From positions 248,001 through 312,000 of the forward strand of contig NZ_AP025503.1 in the NCBI RefSeq assembly GCF_024347575.1: 64,000 nt of DNA. The letters run 5' to 3'. Positions 19,484 to 29,908 of this stretch are shown piece by piece. The notes beneath the pieces were generated by a model. It was not told the origin of the DNA. It did no database searches and saw only the letters and a list, made by a program, of their open reading frames with translations. The translations under genes and the position numbers were made by a program. The first letter of the stretch is position 1, and each line of letters begins with the position of its first letter. Source of the DNA: Vibrio pelagius. Lineage in GTDB: Bacteria; Pseudomonadota; Gammaproteobacteria; Enterobacterales; Vibrionaceae.

Positions 19484-19975
19484 TTAAGGCTTATTGAATC
19501 GACCTCTGCGCATCCATCTTTGGTGTACGCCTCGGCGGAGACTCTGGAAGCTGTTTTCAAGCTTATCGACACCCAGCAAAACCATGATCGCTAAAACAGT
19601 GATGATCACCGATTGGCTAAGGTGTCCCAGTGCAATCATCATCCCCAATGCGGCCAAGACCCAGATAATAGCGGCAGAAGTCACGCCATGAATCTTCCCA
19701 TCTAACGCCATCATCACCCCAGCCCCCAAAAAGCCGACGCCAGTAATGATTTGGCCTAACACACGCGCTTGGTCGAGCGTATTTGGTGATAGGCTTATTG
19801 CCATCGTCAGGAATAAATAGGTACCACTGATGATCAAAACCGAGGTGCGAATCCCCACTGGTTTACCGCGTGTTTGACGTTCAATACCGATTAAGGCGCC
19901 GCACAACATGCACACGGCGAGTGCTGCCCAGCTAAAAGGGGCAAGATTGAGGAATTGTTCGATGGTTTGTGGCAT
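19484..19975 (-). CDS. MgtC/SapB family membrane protein
   Basis: 163 aa from the ATG at 19975, which has GAGGGGGTGAT just upstream; a longer frame to 20032 is rejected. Four to five membrane segments with the family core CGALIGIERQTRGKPVGIRT near 24-43 and GVGFLGAGVM near 84. The short form without the C-terminal ACT-like domain is the YhiD/SapB type. MgtC of Salmonella inhibits F-ATP synthase and supports growth in low Mg; short homologues in Vibrio are largely uncharacterised. Monocistronic, in a convergent position to the repeat protein. Confidence 0.85.
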   Translation of the reverse strand: MPQTIEQFLNLAPFSWAALAVCMLCGALIGIERQTRGKPVGIRTSVLIISGTYLFLTMAISLSPNTLDQARVLGQIITGVGFLGAGVMMALDGKIHGVTSAAIIWVLAALGMMIALGHLSQSVIITVLAIMVLLGVDKLENSFQSLRRGVHQRWMRRGRFNKP

Positions 19976-20143
19976 ATCACCCCCTCTTAAACATGAAAGA
20001 ATAGGGCCGAGTATGCGGATAATAGGTCGCACGATCGAACAAAAAGTTTTTGTCTAGACGATTAATCTTTACCGTTTGGTCACGGGCAACGACTGCTGAG
20101 CACTCACAACCGCTGGTGGTCATTTCAATGAGATAAACCTTTA

Positions 20144-20305
20144 ATACCAATCGTAGTAAATAATTGCTCACCCTAGCTTGTTAAAATGCTCGATAACTGC
20201 GTTAGAATTTTTGATTGTAGAATAACTACTTATCGAAAAATTCTGCCTTGTTCTCAAGCCTTTTTACTGCGCTATTTTTGATCACTTATTTACTGTGATT
20301 GGTAT
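20144..20305. mobile_element. MITE-like element with 27-bp terminal inverted repeats
   Basis: The left end ATACCAATCGTAGTAAATAA and the right end, read in reverse, ATACCAATCACAGTAAATAA, continue to about 27 bp with only a few mismatches. The 162-bp body has no coding frame and is full of internal complementarity (such as TAGAATTTTT and GAAAAATTCT). Such non-autonomous repeats are common between genes of marine gammaproteobacteria; I recall this sequence type but cannot search for it. It lies between the mgtC-like gene and epmB. Confidence 0.7.
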
Positions 20306-20346
20306 AATGCATGTGGTTTGGTTCGAACTATTTTTTCGGTAACGTT

Positions 20347-21369
20347 TTATTCTAGGTGGAGGTCGAGTGGTGTTTTGCTGCTGCGGCCACCAATCTCTCG
20401 GGTGAGCTTTGGTACAAGATACCCAGACACTTCCGCTATTAAACCTTGCATGTGCTGCTTTGCTTCTTCATCCGAGATATAAAAATGGGCGGCGCCCTGT
20501 ACCTTATCAAGTACATGCATATAGTAGGGTAAAACCCCAGCATCAAATAGGCTCTCGCTCAGGCTCTTCAAAGCGTTCACACTATTGTTGACGCCCTTTA
20601 GCATGACACCTTGGTTAAGCAGAATCACGCCACTTTGTCTGAGTTTCGATAATGCTTGTTTTAGCTCATCGTTGATCTCATTGGCGTGATTAATATGGTT
20701 TACCAACACCACGTTCAGGCGAGTGGTGCTTAGAATGTGGCACAGCTCATCAGTAATACGCGCAGGGATCACCACCGGCAGGCGACTGTGAATGCGAACC
20801 GTCTTAACGTGGGGGATAGCTTCAATTGCGTTAACTAGCCATTTCAATTCACTGTCTTTAGCCATCAACGGGTCGCCCCCAGAGAGCAGCACTTCATTGA
20901 TCTCTGGATGCTGAGCCACATACTCAAGACTCGTTTGCCAAACCGACTTCGAACCTTTGTTGTCTTGATAGGGGAAGTGACGACGAAAGCAATAACGACA
21001 GTTCACCGCGCAGCCACCTTTCACTATCATCAAAGCGCGGTTTTTGTATTTGTGCAGCAGTCCCGGAATCGCGTTGTCTTGCTCCTCTAATGGATCGGCA
21101 GAGTAACCTTCATGCACTTCAAATTCTTCGCTCAGTGGCAAAACCTGACGCAATAGCGGATCGTGTGGGTTGCCTTTTTCCATTCGCTCGACAAAGCTTA
21201 ACGGGACGCGCAGTGCAAATAGGTTGCGTGCGGCAAAGCCTGCTTGCCACGGTGTTGGGTCTATTTCCAATGCTTCAAGGAGTTTTGTCGGGTCTGAGAT
21301 CGCATTCGATAGCTGTTTGAGCCAGTTTTGCTCAACAGATTCGACTTTTCGGGTTATGATATGCGGCAT
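20347..21369 (-). CDS. epmB: EF-P beta-lysylation protein EpmB (lysine 2,3-aminomutase)
   Basis: 340 aa from the ATG at 21369 (TTG at 21378 in frame). A radical-SAM, PLP enzyme that turns (S)-alpha-lysine into (R)-beta-lysine for EF-P. The iron-sulfur cluster motif is C120-x3-C124-x2-C127 (GGCAVNCRYCFRRHF); the PLP lysine lies in the C-terminal HVLDKVQG/KLTREIGG region, as in lysine aminomutases, and the short C-terminus is that of the EF-P type. It is divergent from efp with only 33 nt between the starts, as in E. coli, so the two share a promoter region. Confidence 0.96.
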   Translation of the reverse strand: MPHIITRKVESVEQNWLKQLSNAISDPTKLLEALEIDPTPWQAGFAARNLFALRVPLSFVERMEKGNPHDPLLRQVLPLSEEFEVHEGYSADPLEEQDNAIPGLLHKYKNRALMIVKGGCAVNCRYCFRRHFPYQDNKGSKSVWQTSLEYVAQHPEINEVLLSGGDPLMAKDSELKWLVNAIEAIPHVKTVRIHSRLPVVIPARITDELCHILSTTRLNVVLVNHINHANEINDELKQALSKLRQSGVILLNQGVMLKGVNNSVNALKSLSESLFDAGVLPYYMHVLDKVQGAAHFYISDEEAKQHMQGLIAEVSGYLVPKLTREIGGRSSKTPLDLHLE

Positions 21370-21402
21370 TGAAATCAACTCAAAGATGTGTAAGAGGAAA
21401 TC

Positions 21403-21969
21403 ATGGCGTCAGTAAGCACCAATGAATTCAAAGGCGGTTTAAAATTCATGATGGATAACGAGCCTTGCTCAATTATCGAAAATGAATACGTTAAGCCAGG
21501 TAAAGGCCAAGCGTTTAACCGTGTTAAACTTCGTAAACTGCTGTCAGGCAAAGTGTTAGAGAAAACATTCAAGTCAGGCGATACAGTAGAACTAGCAGAC
21601 GTTGTCGACGTTGATCTAGGCTACCTGTACTCAGATGGCGAGTTTTTCCACTTCATGAACAACGAGACATTCGAGCAAATCGCTGCAGACGCGAAAGCCG
21701 TTGGCGAAACAGCTAAATGGCTAGTTGAAAACGACGTATGTACTCTAACGTTGTGGAATGATAACCCTATCACAGTAACTCCGCCAAACTTTGTTGAAAT
21801 CGAAGTAACGGATACCGATCCTGGCCTGAAGGGTGATACTCAAGGTACGGGTGGTAAACCAGCAACTCTAGCAACAGGTGCGGTAGTTCGTGTACCTCTA
21901 TTCATCGCTATCGGTGAAGTGGTTAAAGTCGACACTCGTACTGGCGAATACGTTGGTCGTGTGAAGTAA
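21403..21969 (+). CDS. efp: Translation elongation factor P
   Basis: 188 aa three-domain KOW/OB factor that relieves stalling at polyproline stretches. Lys34 in VKPGKGQAF is the conserved site that EpmA beta-lysylates. AGAGGAAATC precedes the ATG. Both modifying enzymes are in this window (epmB next door, epmA about 6 kb on), so the bacterial beta-lysyl branch, not rhamnosylation, applies. Ended by its own terminator. Confidence 0.98.
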   Translation: MASVSTNEFKGGLKFMMDNEPCSIIENEYVKPGKGQAFNRVKLRKLLSGKVLEKTFKSGDTVELADVVDVDLGYLYSDGEFFHFMNNETFEQIAADAKAVGETAKWLVENDVCTLTLWNDNPITVTPPNFVEIEVTDTDPGLKGDTQGTGGKPATLATGAVVRVPLFIAIGEVVKVDTRTGEYVGRVK

Positions 21970-21988
21970 TTGACTTCAACTGTTTGAT

Positions 21989-22015
21989 GAAAGGTCGCTT
22001 AGGCGGCCTTTTTTA
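21989..22015 (+). terminator. Terminator of efp
   Basis: AAAGGTCGC-TTAG-GCGGCCTTTTTT, with one G-T pair in the stem, 20 nt after the stop. Confidence 0.85.
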
Positions 22016-22237
22016 TTATCTGCTTTTTTTCTCGTCTTCTGATTTATCCCCAATAGAGACCTGCCCCGCAAAATTAGCACAAATGTGTATTGTTCGTAAA
22101 AATCTTATAAATTTGATGAATCTTTCGATTATTCCTTAATGTAACAATTTGATACATTAGCCTCTGTTGTCAGCGAGTTGCATATCAATTTGATTTTTAT
22201 CGATTTAACTCAATGACAATCCAATAAGGAGAATAAA

Positions 22238-23641
22238 ATGGAAAGCAGAGGCTTAGGACAGGGTTTGAAAGTAGAAGAGAGACGTCAGCTACTACACAAA
22301 GGACTCAAAGCGGCAGTATTTGGTATTCCGCTGCTCGCATTAGGCTTAACAATTAATAGCTCAGTGCTGATGACCGATGCCGGTTACAGCTACGTGCACC
22401 AAAACAACATTACGGGTGAACTCGATGTATTCACAGAGCCGGGCATTCACTTTCGAATGCCGTTTCTGTCTAAGATCACCAAGTATGACCAAGTCATTAC
22501 CGTGTCATTTGGCAACAGCAAAGGGGAAGATTTCTATCAGAGGTTAGATCCGGTACAGGTGCGTTTTGCTGATACCTATATCGGGCAGATCCCAGTGACG
22601 TTCCGCTTTAAGCTGAGTAACGATCCACAAGCTGTCGAAAAGATGCATAAAGAGTTTCGTAACAACAGCAACTTGATTGATGCTTTGTTAGTGAAGAATG
22701 CGCGTAACGTAACGGTGATTACCGCAACCCAGTACACGGGTGAAGAGTTCTTCCAAGGTGGCTTGAACCAGTTTAAATCCAAACTGGGTGACCAGTTGCG
22801 TGAAGGGATCTACCTGACCGAGCGTCGCCAAGTTGAAGTGGAAGAGTTAGAGCTAGCTCCAGTTGGGGCAAACCAGTCAAACTCAAACCAGCTCCAGCGA
22901 ACCAATCAATTGGTGTGGAAGACAGTTCCGGTAGTAGACAATACTGGGCAGCCAATTCGTCAGGACAACCCGCTGCAGCAATATGGTATTCAAGTGACGC
23001 AGGTGACGATTGGCGACCCTCAACCAGAGAAGCAGCTGGATCAGCTCTTGGCGGACAAGAAGCGTCTCGTTGCAGACCGCATCCGAGCTATTCAGGAGCA
23101 AGAGACCTCAAAAGCGCAAGCGGAGACAGAGCAGCTACGTAAAGAGATTCAGCGTACTCGTGAGGTTCAAGATGCGCAGCGCAGTAAAGAGTTGGCTATC
23201 ATCTCTCAACAAAAAGAGGTCGAAGTTGCCCGTCAAATAGCGGAGCGTGAAATCGTAGAAGTCGAGAAGACCAAGCGATTGGCTGAGGTTGAAAAAGAGA
23301 AAGAGCTTGCGATAGCAGAAGCGAACCTAGCGATTCAGAAAGCCAATGCGTTGTCTGCTGAATTTGAAGCGAAAGCGATTCTTGAAAAAGGTCGAGCGGA
23401 AGCTGCAGTACTGAAGGCGAAGTATGCCGCACTTGGTGCTAACCGTGAGGTGTATCTCGCTGAGCTAAACCGTGAGGTGGCGAACTCACTGTACAACAAC
23501 CTGCAGAACTTCCAAGTACAGATGCCACAAAACTACATCGGTGGCGGTGAAGAGACTGGTTTGAAAACCAACCTCGATGTGATTACAGGCTTCGGAGCTC
23601 TGGGCTTAATGGAGCAAACCAAGAAGGTCACACAGCAATAA
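22238..23641 (+). CDS. SPFH/prohibitin-domain membrane protein
   Basis: 467 aa. One membrane anchor near 27-45 (AVFGIPLLALGLTI), an SPFH (stomatin/prohibitin/flotillin/HflK) domain at about 55-290, then a long Glu/Lys/Ala-rich coiled coil from 275 to 400 and an Ala/Gly-rich tail. AAGGAGAAT precedes the ATG. Proteins of this type form large membrane-bound rings or microdomain scaffolds; client not predictable. It is not HflK or HflC, which occur separately at 45.6-47.8 kb. Single gene between efp and frd, ended by a strong bidirectional hairpin. Confidence 0.85.
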   Translation: MESRGLGQGLKVEERRQLLHKGLKAAVFGIPLLALGLTINSSVLMTDAGYSYVHQNNITGELDVFTEPGIHFRMPFLSKITKYDQVITVSFGNSKGEDFYQRLDPVQVRFADTYIGQIPVTFRFKLSNDPQAVEKMHKEFRNNSNLIDALLVKNARNVTVITATQYTGEEFFQGGLNQFKSKLGDQLREGIYLTERRQVEVEELELAPVGANQSNSNQLQRTNQLVWKTVPVVDNTGQPIRQDNPLQQYGIQVTQVTIGDPQPEKQLDQLLADKKRLVADRIRAIQEQETSKAQAETEQLRKEIQRTREVQDAQRSKELAIISQQKEVEVARQIAEREIVEVEKTKRLAEVEKEKELAIAEANLAIQKANALSAEFEAKAILEKGRAEAAVLKAKYAALGANREVYLAELNREVANSLYNNLQNFQVQMPQNYIGGGEETGLKTNLDVITGFGALGLMEQTKKVTQQ

Positions 23642-23686
23642 GATCATAGGTGGTCAAAAGCTCTGATTGCACCATGATTTAGAAAA

Positions 23687-23722
23687 GCAAAGAGGCTGAT
23701 ACTCAGGTATCAGCCTCTTTTT
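23687..23722 (+). terminator. Terminator after the SPFH gene
   Basis: AAAGAGGCTGATAC-TCA-GGTATCAGCCTCTTTTT, a 14-bp perfect stem with T-run. Confidence 0.93.
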
Positions 23723-23860
23723 CTTGAATCGGATACTATAAAAATATGCGACTCTTGCCAGCCATATGACATTGTTATTTTTGTGGTGATAATTCTATCA
23801 ATAATAGTTTCACTTTATGTAAGGCGGTGTAAGAGATGTTGAAAAACGTGAAGAGCAGGC

Positions 23861-23898
23861 AAAAAAAAGCAGAACCGGCTCACCCAGTTCTGCTTTTC
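23861..23898 (-). terminator. Terminator of frdABCD
   Basis: AAAAGCAGAAC ... GTTCTGCTTTT, with an A-run on the plus-strand left side, i.e. a T-run after the stem when read on the minus strand. It lies about 105 nt after the frdD stop. Confidence 0.85.
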
Positions 23899-23904
23899 GT
23901 TTTC

Positions 23905-24002
23905 CTTCGAAGTTCGTCTATTCGAAACTCGCCTATTCGAAACTCGAATCTGCTTTTAAGCTCTTCGCATCTCGTCTACTCGAATCTCGTATCCGCTCTT
24001 AA
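23905..24002. repeat. Degenerate CTCG-[AC]AT repeat stretch after frdD
   Basis: Reiterated variants of TCGAAACTCGCC, TTCGCATCTCGTC and TCGAATCTCGTA run up to the frdD stop codon. Similar runs occur after the MATE gene, after groEL and, as a perfect heptamer array, after the DUF2065 gene. Confidence 0.55.
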
Positions 24003-24380
24003 CTAGATCATAAACACAAAGATCACAGCCAATGCGCTGATTAAGCCTGCAAATGCGTAGCACGCAACTTTACCAACAACACCTGTGTGAAACTTAAGAT
24101 CGTGCATGCCGTGGTGAACACGGTGCATGGCGTGCCACATAGGTAGAGCTAGTGTACCAATCACAAACAGGCCACCAATGATGCTGGTAGCGAAGCCTGA
24201 AACGCGCTCGTAGCTCATCGCTTCTGCATCGATAATGCCCATTGGTACTAGGATACCGAGTACTAGGATCGTGATTGGCGTGATCATCGCAAACCAAGTA
24301 CCGCCAGCACCAAATAGGCCCCACCAGATTGGCTCGTCAGAACGTTTAGGAGCACGATTTACTTTGTAACTTGGGTTCAT
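24003..24380 (-). CDS. frdD: Fumarate reductase membrane anchor subunit D
   Basis: 125 aa with three membrane helices; together with FrdC it anchors quinol:fumarate reductase and forms the menaquinol site. The family features [15 protein letters not shown] near the N-terminus and a His-rich [14 protein letters not shown] loop (about 81-94) are present. Last gene of the frdABCD operon; 11 nt after frdC. Confidence 0.95.
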   Translation of the reverse strand: MNPSYKVNRAPKRSDEPIWWGLFGAGGTWFAMITPITILVLGILVPMGIIDAEAMSYERVSGFATSIIGGLFVIGTLALPMWHAMHRVHHGMHDLKFHTGVVGKVACYAFAGLISALAVIFVFMI

Positions 24381-24391
24381 AATTTAGCTCC

Positions 24392-24775
24392 TTAAACCAC
24401 AACAAGAACGATGAGTGAAATAAAGGCGACTGCGGCCCATTGACCAAGTACGATAAGCTTCTTATCGAGCAGTTTACCTTTGATACGAATCGGCATTACT
24501 TGAGGCATCATGCTAAAGAAGGTTTGAGCATGAAGCAGGCTACCCACTAGTGCGACAATGTTAATGCCAACGATGAAAGGGTTTGCCATGAAGTCTAGCC
24601 AGGTTTGCCAAGATTCAGGCCCTTTCACAAGTGCACCCAAACCAAAGGTTAAGAACACAGTGAACAGCACCAGTGGCAGCACCGTTGCTTCGCGTAGCAT
24701 GTAGAAGCGATAGAATGGATGCTTGCTCCACCACGTTCGATTCATTTCACGAACATAAGGTTTACGGTTGCTCAT
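24392..24775 (-). CDS. frdC: Fumarate reductase membrane anchor subunit C
   Basis: 127 aa from the ATG at 24775, just after the frdB stop and preceded by GAGGAGG inside frdB; the longer frame to 24868 is rejected. Three hydrophobic helices and the family opening SNRKPYVREMNRTWW. His near 82 in LLHAQTFFSMMPQ corresponds to the quinol-site histidine of E. coli FrdC. Partner of FrdD. Confidence 0.95.
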   Translation of the reverse strand: MSNRKPYVREMNRTWWSKHPFYRFYMLREATVLPLVLFTVFLTFGLGALVKGPESWQTWLDFMANPFIVGINIVALVGSLLHAQTFFSMMPQVMPIRIKGKLLDKKLIVLGQWAAVAFISLIVLVVV

Positions 24776-24776
24776 C

Positions 24777-25556
24777 TTATGCCTCCTCTGATGTTTTTGC
24801 TTGGTTCTTGCTAACTGAAGTACCGTCAGGTTTGAACATCGAGATAACGAAGTCCATAGAAGACTCAACTTTGCCTTGGTTTACTGCCGCTGCTGGGTCG
24901 ACTTTCTTCGGACAAACTTCAGAGCAGTAACCCACAAAGGTACAACCCCAAGCGCCGTTTTCACCATTGATAAGCTTCATACGCTCATCTTTACCGTTAT
25001 CACGGCTATCTAGGTTGTAACGGTGAGCAAGAGTCAGTGCCGCTGGGCCGATGAACTCAGGGTTCAAACCGAACTGAGGACACGCTGCGTAGCAAAGACC
25101 ACAGTTGATACAACCAGCGAACTGTTTGTATCTCGCCATTTGCTCTGGTGTTTGCAGGTTAGTGCCGTCTTCTGGCTTGCGGTCATTACCAATGATGTAA
25201 GGCTTGATCGCTTCTAGGCGCTCGATGAACGGCGTCATGTCGACAATCAAATCTTTCTCGATTGGGAAGTTAGCCAATGGTTCGATAGTCAGGCCATTCG
25301 GGTAGTCACGTAAGAAGCTCTTACACGCTAGCTTTGGCACGCCATCGACCATCAGGCCACAAGAACCACAGATCGCCATACGACAAGACCAACGATAAGA
25401 GAGGTCTTTGTCTAGGTTATCTTTGATGTAGCCAATCGCATCAAGAACCGACATGGTTTCATCAAAAGGCACCTTGAAAGCCTGCATGTACGGTTCTGCA
25501 TCTTTCTCTGGGTCGTAGCGCAGGATATCTACTTTTTGGATACGATTCGCTGACAT
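24777..25556 (-). CDS. frdB: Fumarate reductase iron-sulfur subunit
   Basis: 259 aa carrying three clusters in relay from quinol to FAD: 2Fe-2S ([15 protein letters not shown] and the later KLACKSF Cys), 4Fe-4S ([12 protein letters not shown]) and 3Fe-4S ([17 protein letters not shown]). The start overlaps the frdA stop by one base (TAATG). Length slightly above E. coli FrdB (244) because of an extended C-terminal tail. Confidence 0.97.
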   Translation of the reverse strand: MSANRIQKVDILRYDPEKDAEPYMQAFKVPFDETMSVLDAIGYIKDNLDKDLSYRWSCRMAICGSCGLMVDGVPKLACKSFLRDYPNGLTIEPLANFPIEKDLIVDMTPFIERLEAIKPYIIGNDRKPEDGTNLQTPEQMARYKQFAGCINCGLCYAACPQFGLNPEFIGPAALTLAHRYNLDSRDNGKDERMKLINGENGAWGCTFVGYCSEVCPKKVDPAAAVNQGKVESSMDFVISMFKPDGTSVSKNQAKTSEEA

Positions 25557-27373
25557 TACGCTTTCTCCTCTTCACGGTTCTCATCTTGAGCTGCTTTTTC
25601 AGCCGCTGCCGCTTTCTCTGCTGCTTCACCATACAGACGCGCTTTCGGTTGAGACTTGGTGATCTTAACGTCGCTGTAGTCGATGGTTGGTGCTGCATCT
25701 TCGTTGAAGAAAGATAGAGAGTGTTTTAGGAAGTTCACGTCATCACGCTCAGTGCAGTTGTCGTCTAGACGTTGGTGTGCACCGCGAGACTCTTTACGTA
25801 GGATTGCTGAGTGAACCATCGCTTCCGCAACCTCTAGGCCGTAGCCCACTTCGATAGCGTAAAGTAGGTCAGTGTTGAACACCTTGCCTTTGTCTTTAAT
25901 GCTGATCTTCTTGTAGCGCTGCTTAAGCTCAGTGATCTTATCGATGGTTGCTTGCATTAGGTCTTCTTGACGGTAGATACCACAGCCTGCTTCCATGGTG
26001 TGACCCATTTCAGTACGAATATCTGCCCAGTTCTCGTCGCCTTCTTGGTTCATCAGTGCTGCGATGCGATCTTCGACCGCTTTCACTTGCTTCGCGATAG
26101 ACTCTTCATTCCAGCCTTTGAACTCTGCGGCACGTTTCACAGCGTGTTCACCAGCCACGCGGCCAAATACCACGAACTCAGCCAGAGAGTTAGAACCTAG
26201 GCGGTTTGCACCGTGTAGGCCAACCGACGCACATTCACCCACCGCGAATAGCCCCTTAATGCGAGTCTCACATTCACCGTTGGTTTCGATACCACCCATG
26301 GTGTAATGAACAGTTGGACGAATTGGGATTGGCTCTTTTGCAGGGTCGACGTTCACGTACGCTTTCGCAAGCTCACAGATGAACGGCAGACGCTCTTGCA
26401 GGTACTCTTCACCAAGGTGGCGAAGGTCAAGGTGGACTACATCACCAAGCGGGTGCTTGATGGTGTTGCCTTTCTGCTGCTCATGCCAGAATGCTTGAGA
26501 AACTTTGTCACGTGGACCCAGTTCCATGTATTTGTTTTTCGGCTCGCCCACTGGTGTTTCAGGGCCCATGCCGTAATCTTGCAGGTATCGGTAGCCGTTC
26601 TTGTTGACGATGATACCGCCTTCACCACGACAACCTTCGGTCATTAAGATTCCTGTACCAGGAAGACCTGTTGGGTGGTATTGAACGAACTCCATATCAC
26701 GCAGTGGTACACCGTGGCGATAAGCCATTGCCATACCGTCGCCGGTTACGATGCCGCCGTTTGTATTGCAGTGGTAAACACGACCTGCGCCACCCGTTGC
26801 TAGTACAACCGATTTTGCTTTGATGGTAACAAGCTCACCTTCAGACATGTGAATCGCGATAAGGCCTTGTACTTCACCTTCTTCAACGATCAAATCCACC
26901 ACAAAGTACTCGTCAAATCGTTTGATTTGGTCGTACTTCATCGAAGTCTGGAACAGAGTATGAAGCATGTGGAAGCCGGTTTTGTCCGCTGCGAACCACG
27001 TTCTCTCTACTTTCATACCGCCAAAGCGACGTACGTTTACTTCACCATTTTCTTTACGACTCCATGGGCAGCCCCATTGCTCCATTTGGATCATTTCGCG
27101 AGTCGCGTTCTCAACAAAGTATTCAACAACATCCTGTTCACATAGCCAGTCGCCACCGCCAACCGTATCGTTGAAGTGGTTATCTAGGCTATCTTCGTCC
27201 TTGATTACAGCCGCTGACCCGCCTTCTGCTGCCACCGTGTGCGAACGCATCGGGTAAACTTTAGAAATCAGTGCGACTTCTAATTCAGGATTAGCTTCAG
27301 CCGCTGCAATAGCAGTACGAAGACCAGCGCCGCCTGCGCCGATGACTGCGATATCTGTGGTAATTGTCTTCAC
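25556..27373 (-). CDS. frdA: Fumarate reductase flavoprotein subunit
   Basis: 605 aa; holds covalent FAD and reduces fumarate to succinate in anaerobic respiration. Rossmann motif GAGGAG at 12-17, the flavinylated His45 in [10 protein letters not shown], and active-site runs [10 protein letters not shown] and [12 protein letters not shown] are intact. The Ala/Glu/Lys-rich tail after residue 585 is longer than in E. coli. TATCCTCC on the plus strand is the ribosome site. First gene of frdABCD, divergent from epmA, as in E. coli. Confidence 0.97.
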   Translation of the reverse strand: MKTITTDIAVIGAGGAGLRTAIAAAEANPELEVALISKVYPMRSHTVAAEGGSAAVIKDEDSLDNHFNDTVGGGDWLCEQDVVEYFVENATREMIQMEQWGCPWSRKENGEVNVRRFGGMKVERTWFAADKTGFHMLHTLFQTSMKYDQIKRFDEYFVVDLIVEEGEVQGLIAIHMSEGELVTIKAKSVVLATGGAGRVYHCNTNGGIVTGDGMAMAYRHGVPLRDMEFVQYHPTGLPGTGILMTEGCRGEGGIIVNKNGYRYLQDYGMGPETPVGEPKNKYMELGPRDKVSQAFWHEQQKGNTIKHPLGDVVHLDLRHLGEEYLQERLPFICELAKAYVNVDPAKEPIPIRPTVHYTMGGIETNGECETRIKGLFAVGECASVGLHGANRLGSNSLAEFVVFGRVAGEHAVKRAAEFKGWNEESIAKQVKAVEDRIAALMNQEGDENWADIRTEMGHTMEAGCGIYRQEDLMQATIDKITELKQRYKKISIKDKGKVFNTDLLYAIEVGYGLEVAEAMVHSAILRKESRGAHQRLDDNCTERDDVNFLKHSLSFFNEDAAPTIDYSDVKITKSQPKARLYGEAAEKAAAAEKAAQDENREEEKA

Positions 27374-27571
27374 AGTTATCCTCCAGTGTGATGCGGAGTT
27401 TTCCGCTTGTTATTATTAAAAGCCGATTTAGGAAGTTCTAAATAGTCGTAACCATTCAGCACCCCTAAGCCTTAAGTGGTAGGTTCAGTGTATGAGAGGA
27501 TGTGATTTCAAAAATTGATGTATTTAGTGTTTTGCTTCGGTAGTGCAAGCGAGAGCATAAACTTTATGGAA

Positions 27572-27591
27572 TCTGTGACTGTAGTCACGGC
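27572..27591. promoter_or_regulatory. CRP-type site between frdA and epmA
   Basis: TGTGA-CTGTAG-TCACG at 27574-27589 matches the CRP consensus TGTGA-N6-TCACA except for the last base. It lies about 200 nt before frdA and about 215 nt before epmA, and could serve either. No good FNR box (TTGAT-N4-ATCAA) was found in the gap. Confidence 0.5.
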
Positions 27592-27802
27592 AAGAATTTG
27601 TTGCGTGCTACAGTTAAGATAAGGTGTCGATAAATGTAGCGAAATTGAGAAGTTTGTTATTGATTTTGTTGATTATTGTTCGCGTTAATCATCAACGCCA
27701 GTGTTAGAAACTTTCTGATAACTAAGGCTTAAGAAAAGGTGATCTTTTGCTAAACAAACGGTATCTTTCGCTCCAGTTATTTCAGTGAGTAATTCTAAAA
27801 TC

Positions 27803-28777
27803 ATGAACCAAGCTAACTGGCAGCCAGCTGCGCCGATTAAGCAGTTGAAACAACGTGCTTTATTGATTCGTCAGATCCGTGACTTCTTCTTTGAGCGTGA
27901 TGTGATGGAGGTTGATACCCCAGCCATGAGCCACGCCACGGTCACCGATGTGCACTTGCATACTTTCAAAACCGAGTTTGTTGGGCCTGGGTATGCCGGT
28001 GGTCAAAAGCTGTTTTTCATGACTAGCCCTGAATTTCATATGAAACGCCTACTAGCGGCTGGCAGTGGCTGTATTTATCAGATTGCCAAAGCCTTTCGTA
28101 ATGAAGAGAACGGCCGTTACCACAACCCTGAGTTTATGATGTTGGAGTGGTATCGCGTTGGTTTTGACCATCACAAGTTGATGGATGAGATGGATGACCT
28201 GCTTCAGTTAGTTCTGAAATCGGACAAGGCTGAGCGTATGACTTACCAAAACGCGTTTCTCAACGTGCTCGGAGTTTGTCCTTTAGAAGGTTCGATGGAA
28301 GCGCTAAAAGTGTGCGCTGGCACTTTAGGATTGAGCGATATTGCCGATCCTGAAGAGGACAGAGACACCTTGTTGCAACTTCTATTCAGCATCGGTGTGG
28401 AGCCGAAAATTGGTCAAACGGTACCTGCATTTGTCTATGACTTCCCAGCTTCGCAAGCGGCGCTCGCTAAGATTAACCCGCAAGACAATCGCGTAGCGGA
28501 TCGCTTCGAGGTTTACTTTAAAGGCATTGAACTGGCTAACGGGTTCCACGAATTGGATAACCCGCAAGAGCAATTGCAGCGCTTTGAAGAAGATAACCAA
28601 AAACGCATCGAGATGGGCCTAGAGCCACAACCTATCGACCATCATCTCATTGAAGCACTCAAAGCTGGCTTGCCAAGCTGCGCAGGTGTGGCATTAGGTA
28701 TCGACCGATTAATCATGCTCGCAATGGGACACGATCATATCGATGAAGTGACGGCTTTTCCTTTCCCGCGCGCTTAA
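27803..28777 (+). CDS. epmA: EF-P--(R)-beta-lysine ligase EpmA
   Basis: 324 aa from the ATG at 27803; the in-frame GTG at 27785 lacks a ribosome site and would lengthen the N-terminus beyond the E. coli protein (325 aa). A class II lysyl-tRNA synthetase paralogue without the anticodon-binding domain: motif 2 near [14 protein letters not shown] and motif 3 [13 protein letters not shown]. It activates beta-lysine and transfers it to Lys34 of EF-P. Divergent from frdA, exactly as poxA/genX in E. coli. Confidence 0.95.
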   Translation: MNQANWQPAAPIKQLKQRALLIRQIRDFFFERDVMEVDTPAMSHATVTDVHLHTFKTEFVGPGYAGGQKLFFMTSPEFHMKRLLAAGSGCIYQIAKAFRNEENGRYHNPEFMMLEWYRVGFDHHKLMDEMDDLLQLVLKSDKAERMTYQNAFLNVLGVCPLEGSMEALKVCAGTLGLSDIADPEEDRDTLLQLLFSIGVEPKIGQTVPAFVYDFPASQAALAKINPQDNRVADRFEVYFKGIELANGFHELDNPQEQLQRFEEDNQKRIEMGLEPQPIDHHLIEALKAGLPSCAGVALGIDRLIMLAMGHDHIDEVTAFPFPRA

Positions 28778-28836
28778 CGCTTGTTTCTTGAGTTAGCTAA
28801 TCTTCAGCTCTAATTCTCTAATCGAGAACTTCAAGG

Positions 28837-29724
28837 TTAGCTGACCAATATCCCCGTTCCCACGACCGCGACAATAGCACCAATCCAAGCGTAGGCGTTG
28901 GGCCTCTGCTTGGTGTAAATCCATAGAATAGGCAGCAGCATAATCGGTGTGGTCGATGATAACAGTGCCACCATACCGACATTCCCTTCCTGTAGTGCAT
29001 AGAGAATTAATGTCATCCCAACAGCCATCGCGAGGAAGCCGTTGATCGCGGTAATGAACAGGATCTTGCCGTTAATCGGATGGATCGCGCGCGACAATTT
29101 AGCACCCGTTAGCCTGAATAGTGAGTGAGCAACAAAAGCGGTAATCATACGAATCGCGGAGGCGGCGACAGGATCGATGTTGGTCTGCATGACTGGTTTG
29201 GCAATGATGCCTCCCAGAGCTTGGCAAATTGCTGCTGTTAACCCTAAAGCGACGCCAATCCAAACGGTGCCTTTGATGGCCTCAAGTTGGTTGTTGGCTT
29301 GTCCACGACGACCAAAGAAAATCGCCGTGAGTACGCCACTAAATACCAGTGCAGAGCCGATAAGCTCTAAGCTGGTCATACTTTCACTAAACAGGAAGTA
29401 GCCAAGAATGGCAGAGAAAACGGCGTGACAAGAGAACAATAAACCAGCTTGGCGTGGCCCCATTCGGTTCAAACAAGCAAATAGGGCGGTATCACCAATG
29501 AAGATACCAATTAATCCTGACAGCATCATAGGAGTGATTAAATCGGATTCTACGGTTGCCCAGCCTCCGGTTAGCCAAGCCATGGTTGAGAGCATGATCG
29601 CGGTGCAGCCCATACGCCAACGACTATAGGCAAACGAGCCTAGATGCTGAGCCGGCTTTACCGACATCAAGCTGGCAATCGCCCACAAAAAAGCCGCCGC
29701 TAAGGCCAACCATTCAAATCCCAT
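28837..29724 (-). CDS. EamA/DMT-family transporter
   Basis: 295 aa, ten hydrophobic helices in two EamA halves (about 1-140 and 150-290), the drug/metabolite exporter fold of the inner membrane. Repeated Gly-Gly-ILxGKP-like and PIMLLPIL runs are typical. Substrate is not predictable; relatives export amino acids or related metabolites. Monocistronic, convergent to epmA. Confidence 0.85.
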   Translation of the reverse strand: MGFEWLALAAAFLWAIASLMSVKPAQHLGSFAYSRWRMGCTAIMLSTMAWLTGGWATVESDLITPMMLSGLIGIFIGDTALFACLNRMGPRQAGLLFSCHAVFSAILGYFLFSESMTSLELIGSALVFSGVLTAIFFGRRGQANNQLEAIKGTVWIGVALGLTAAICQALGGIIAKPVMQTNIDPVAASAIRMITAFVAHSLFRLTGAKLSRAIHPINGKILFITAINGFLAMAVGMTLILYALQEGNVGMVALLSSTTPIMLLPILWIYTKQRPNAYAWIGAIVAVVGTGILVS

Positions 29725-29908
29725 TACTCACATCCATGTAAAAAAGCGAAGAGAGTTAATATGCCCGAAAGCGTTGAGTTCGCAAAGGGTTTGATTGATG
29801 GAGACTCAAAATAATACGGGTTTGAAGTGGAGGAAGCCCTGAATAGGCAGAGAAAGGCGTCACAGCGCAATTGGGTTTTGAGCTGTGACGAGTTTGGGTA
29901 AGAGGGAG

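Noticed and set aside
27374..27802. FNR box upstream of frdA
   Set aside because: TTGAT half-sites occur but none has the matching ATCAA at the right spacing.
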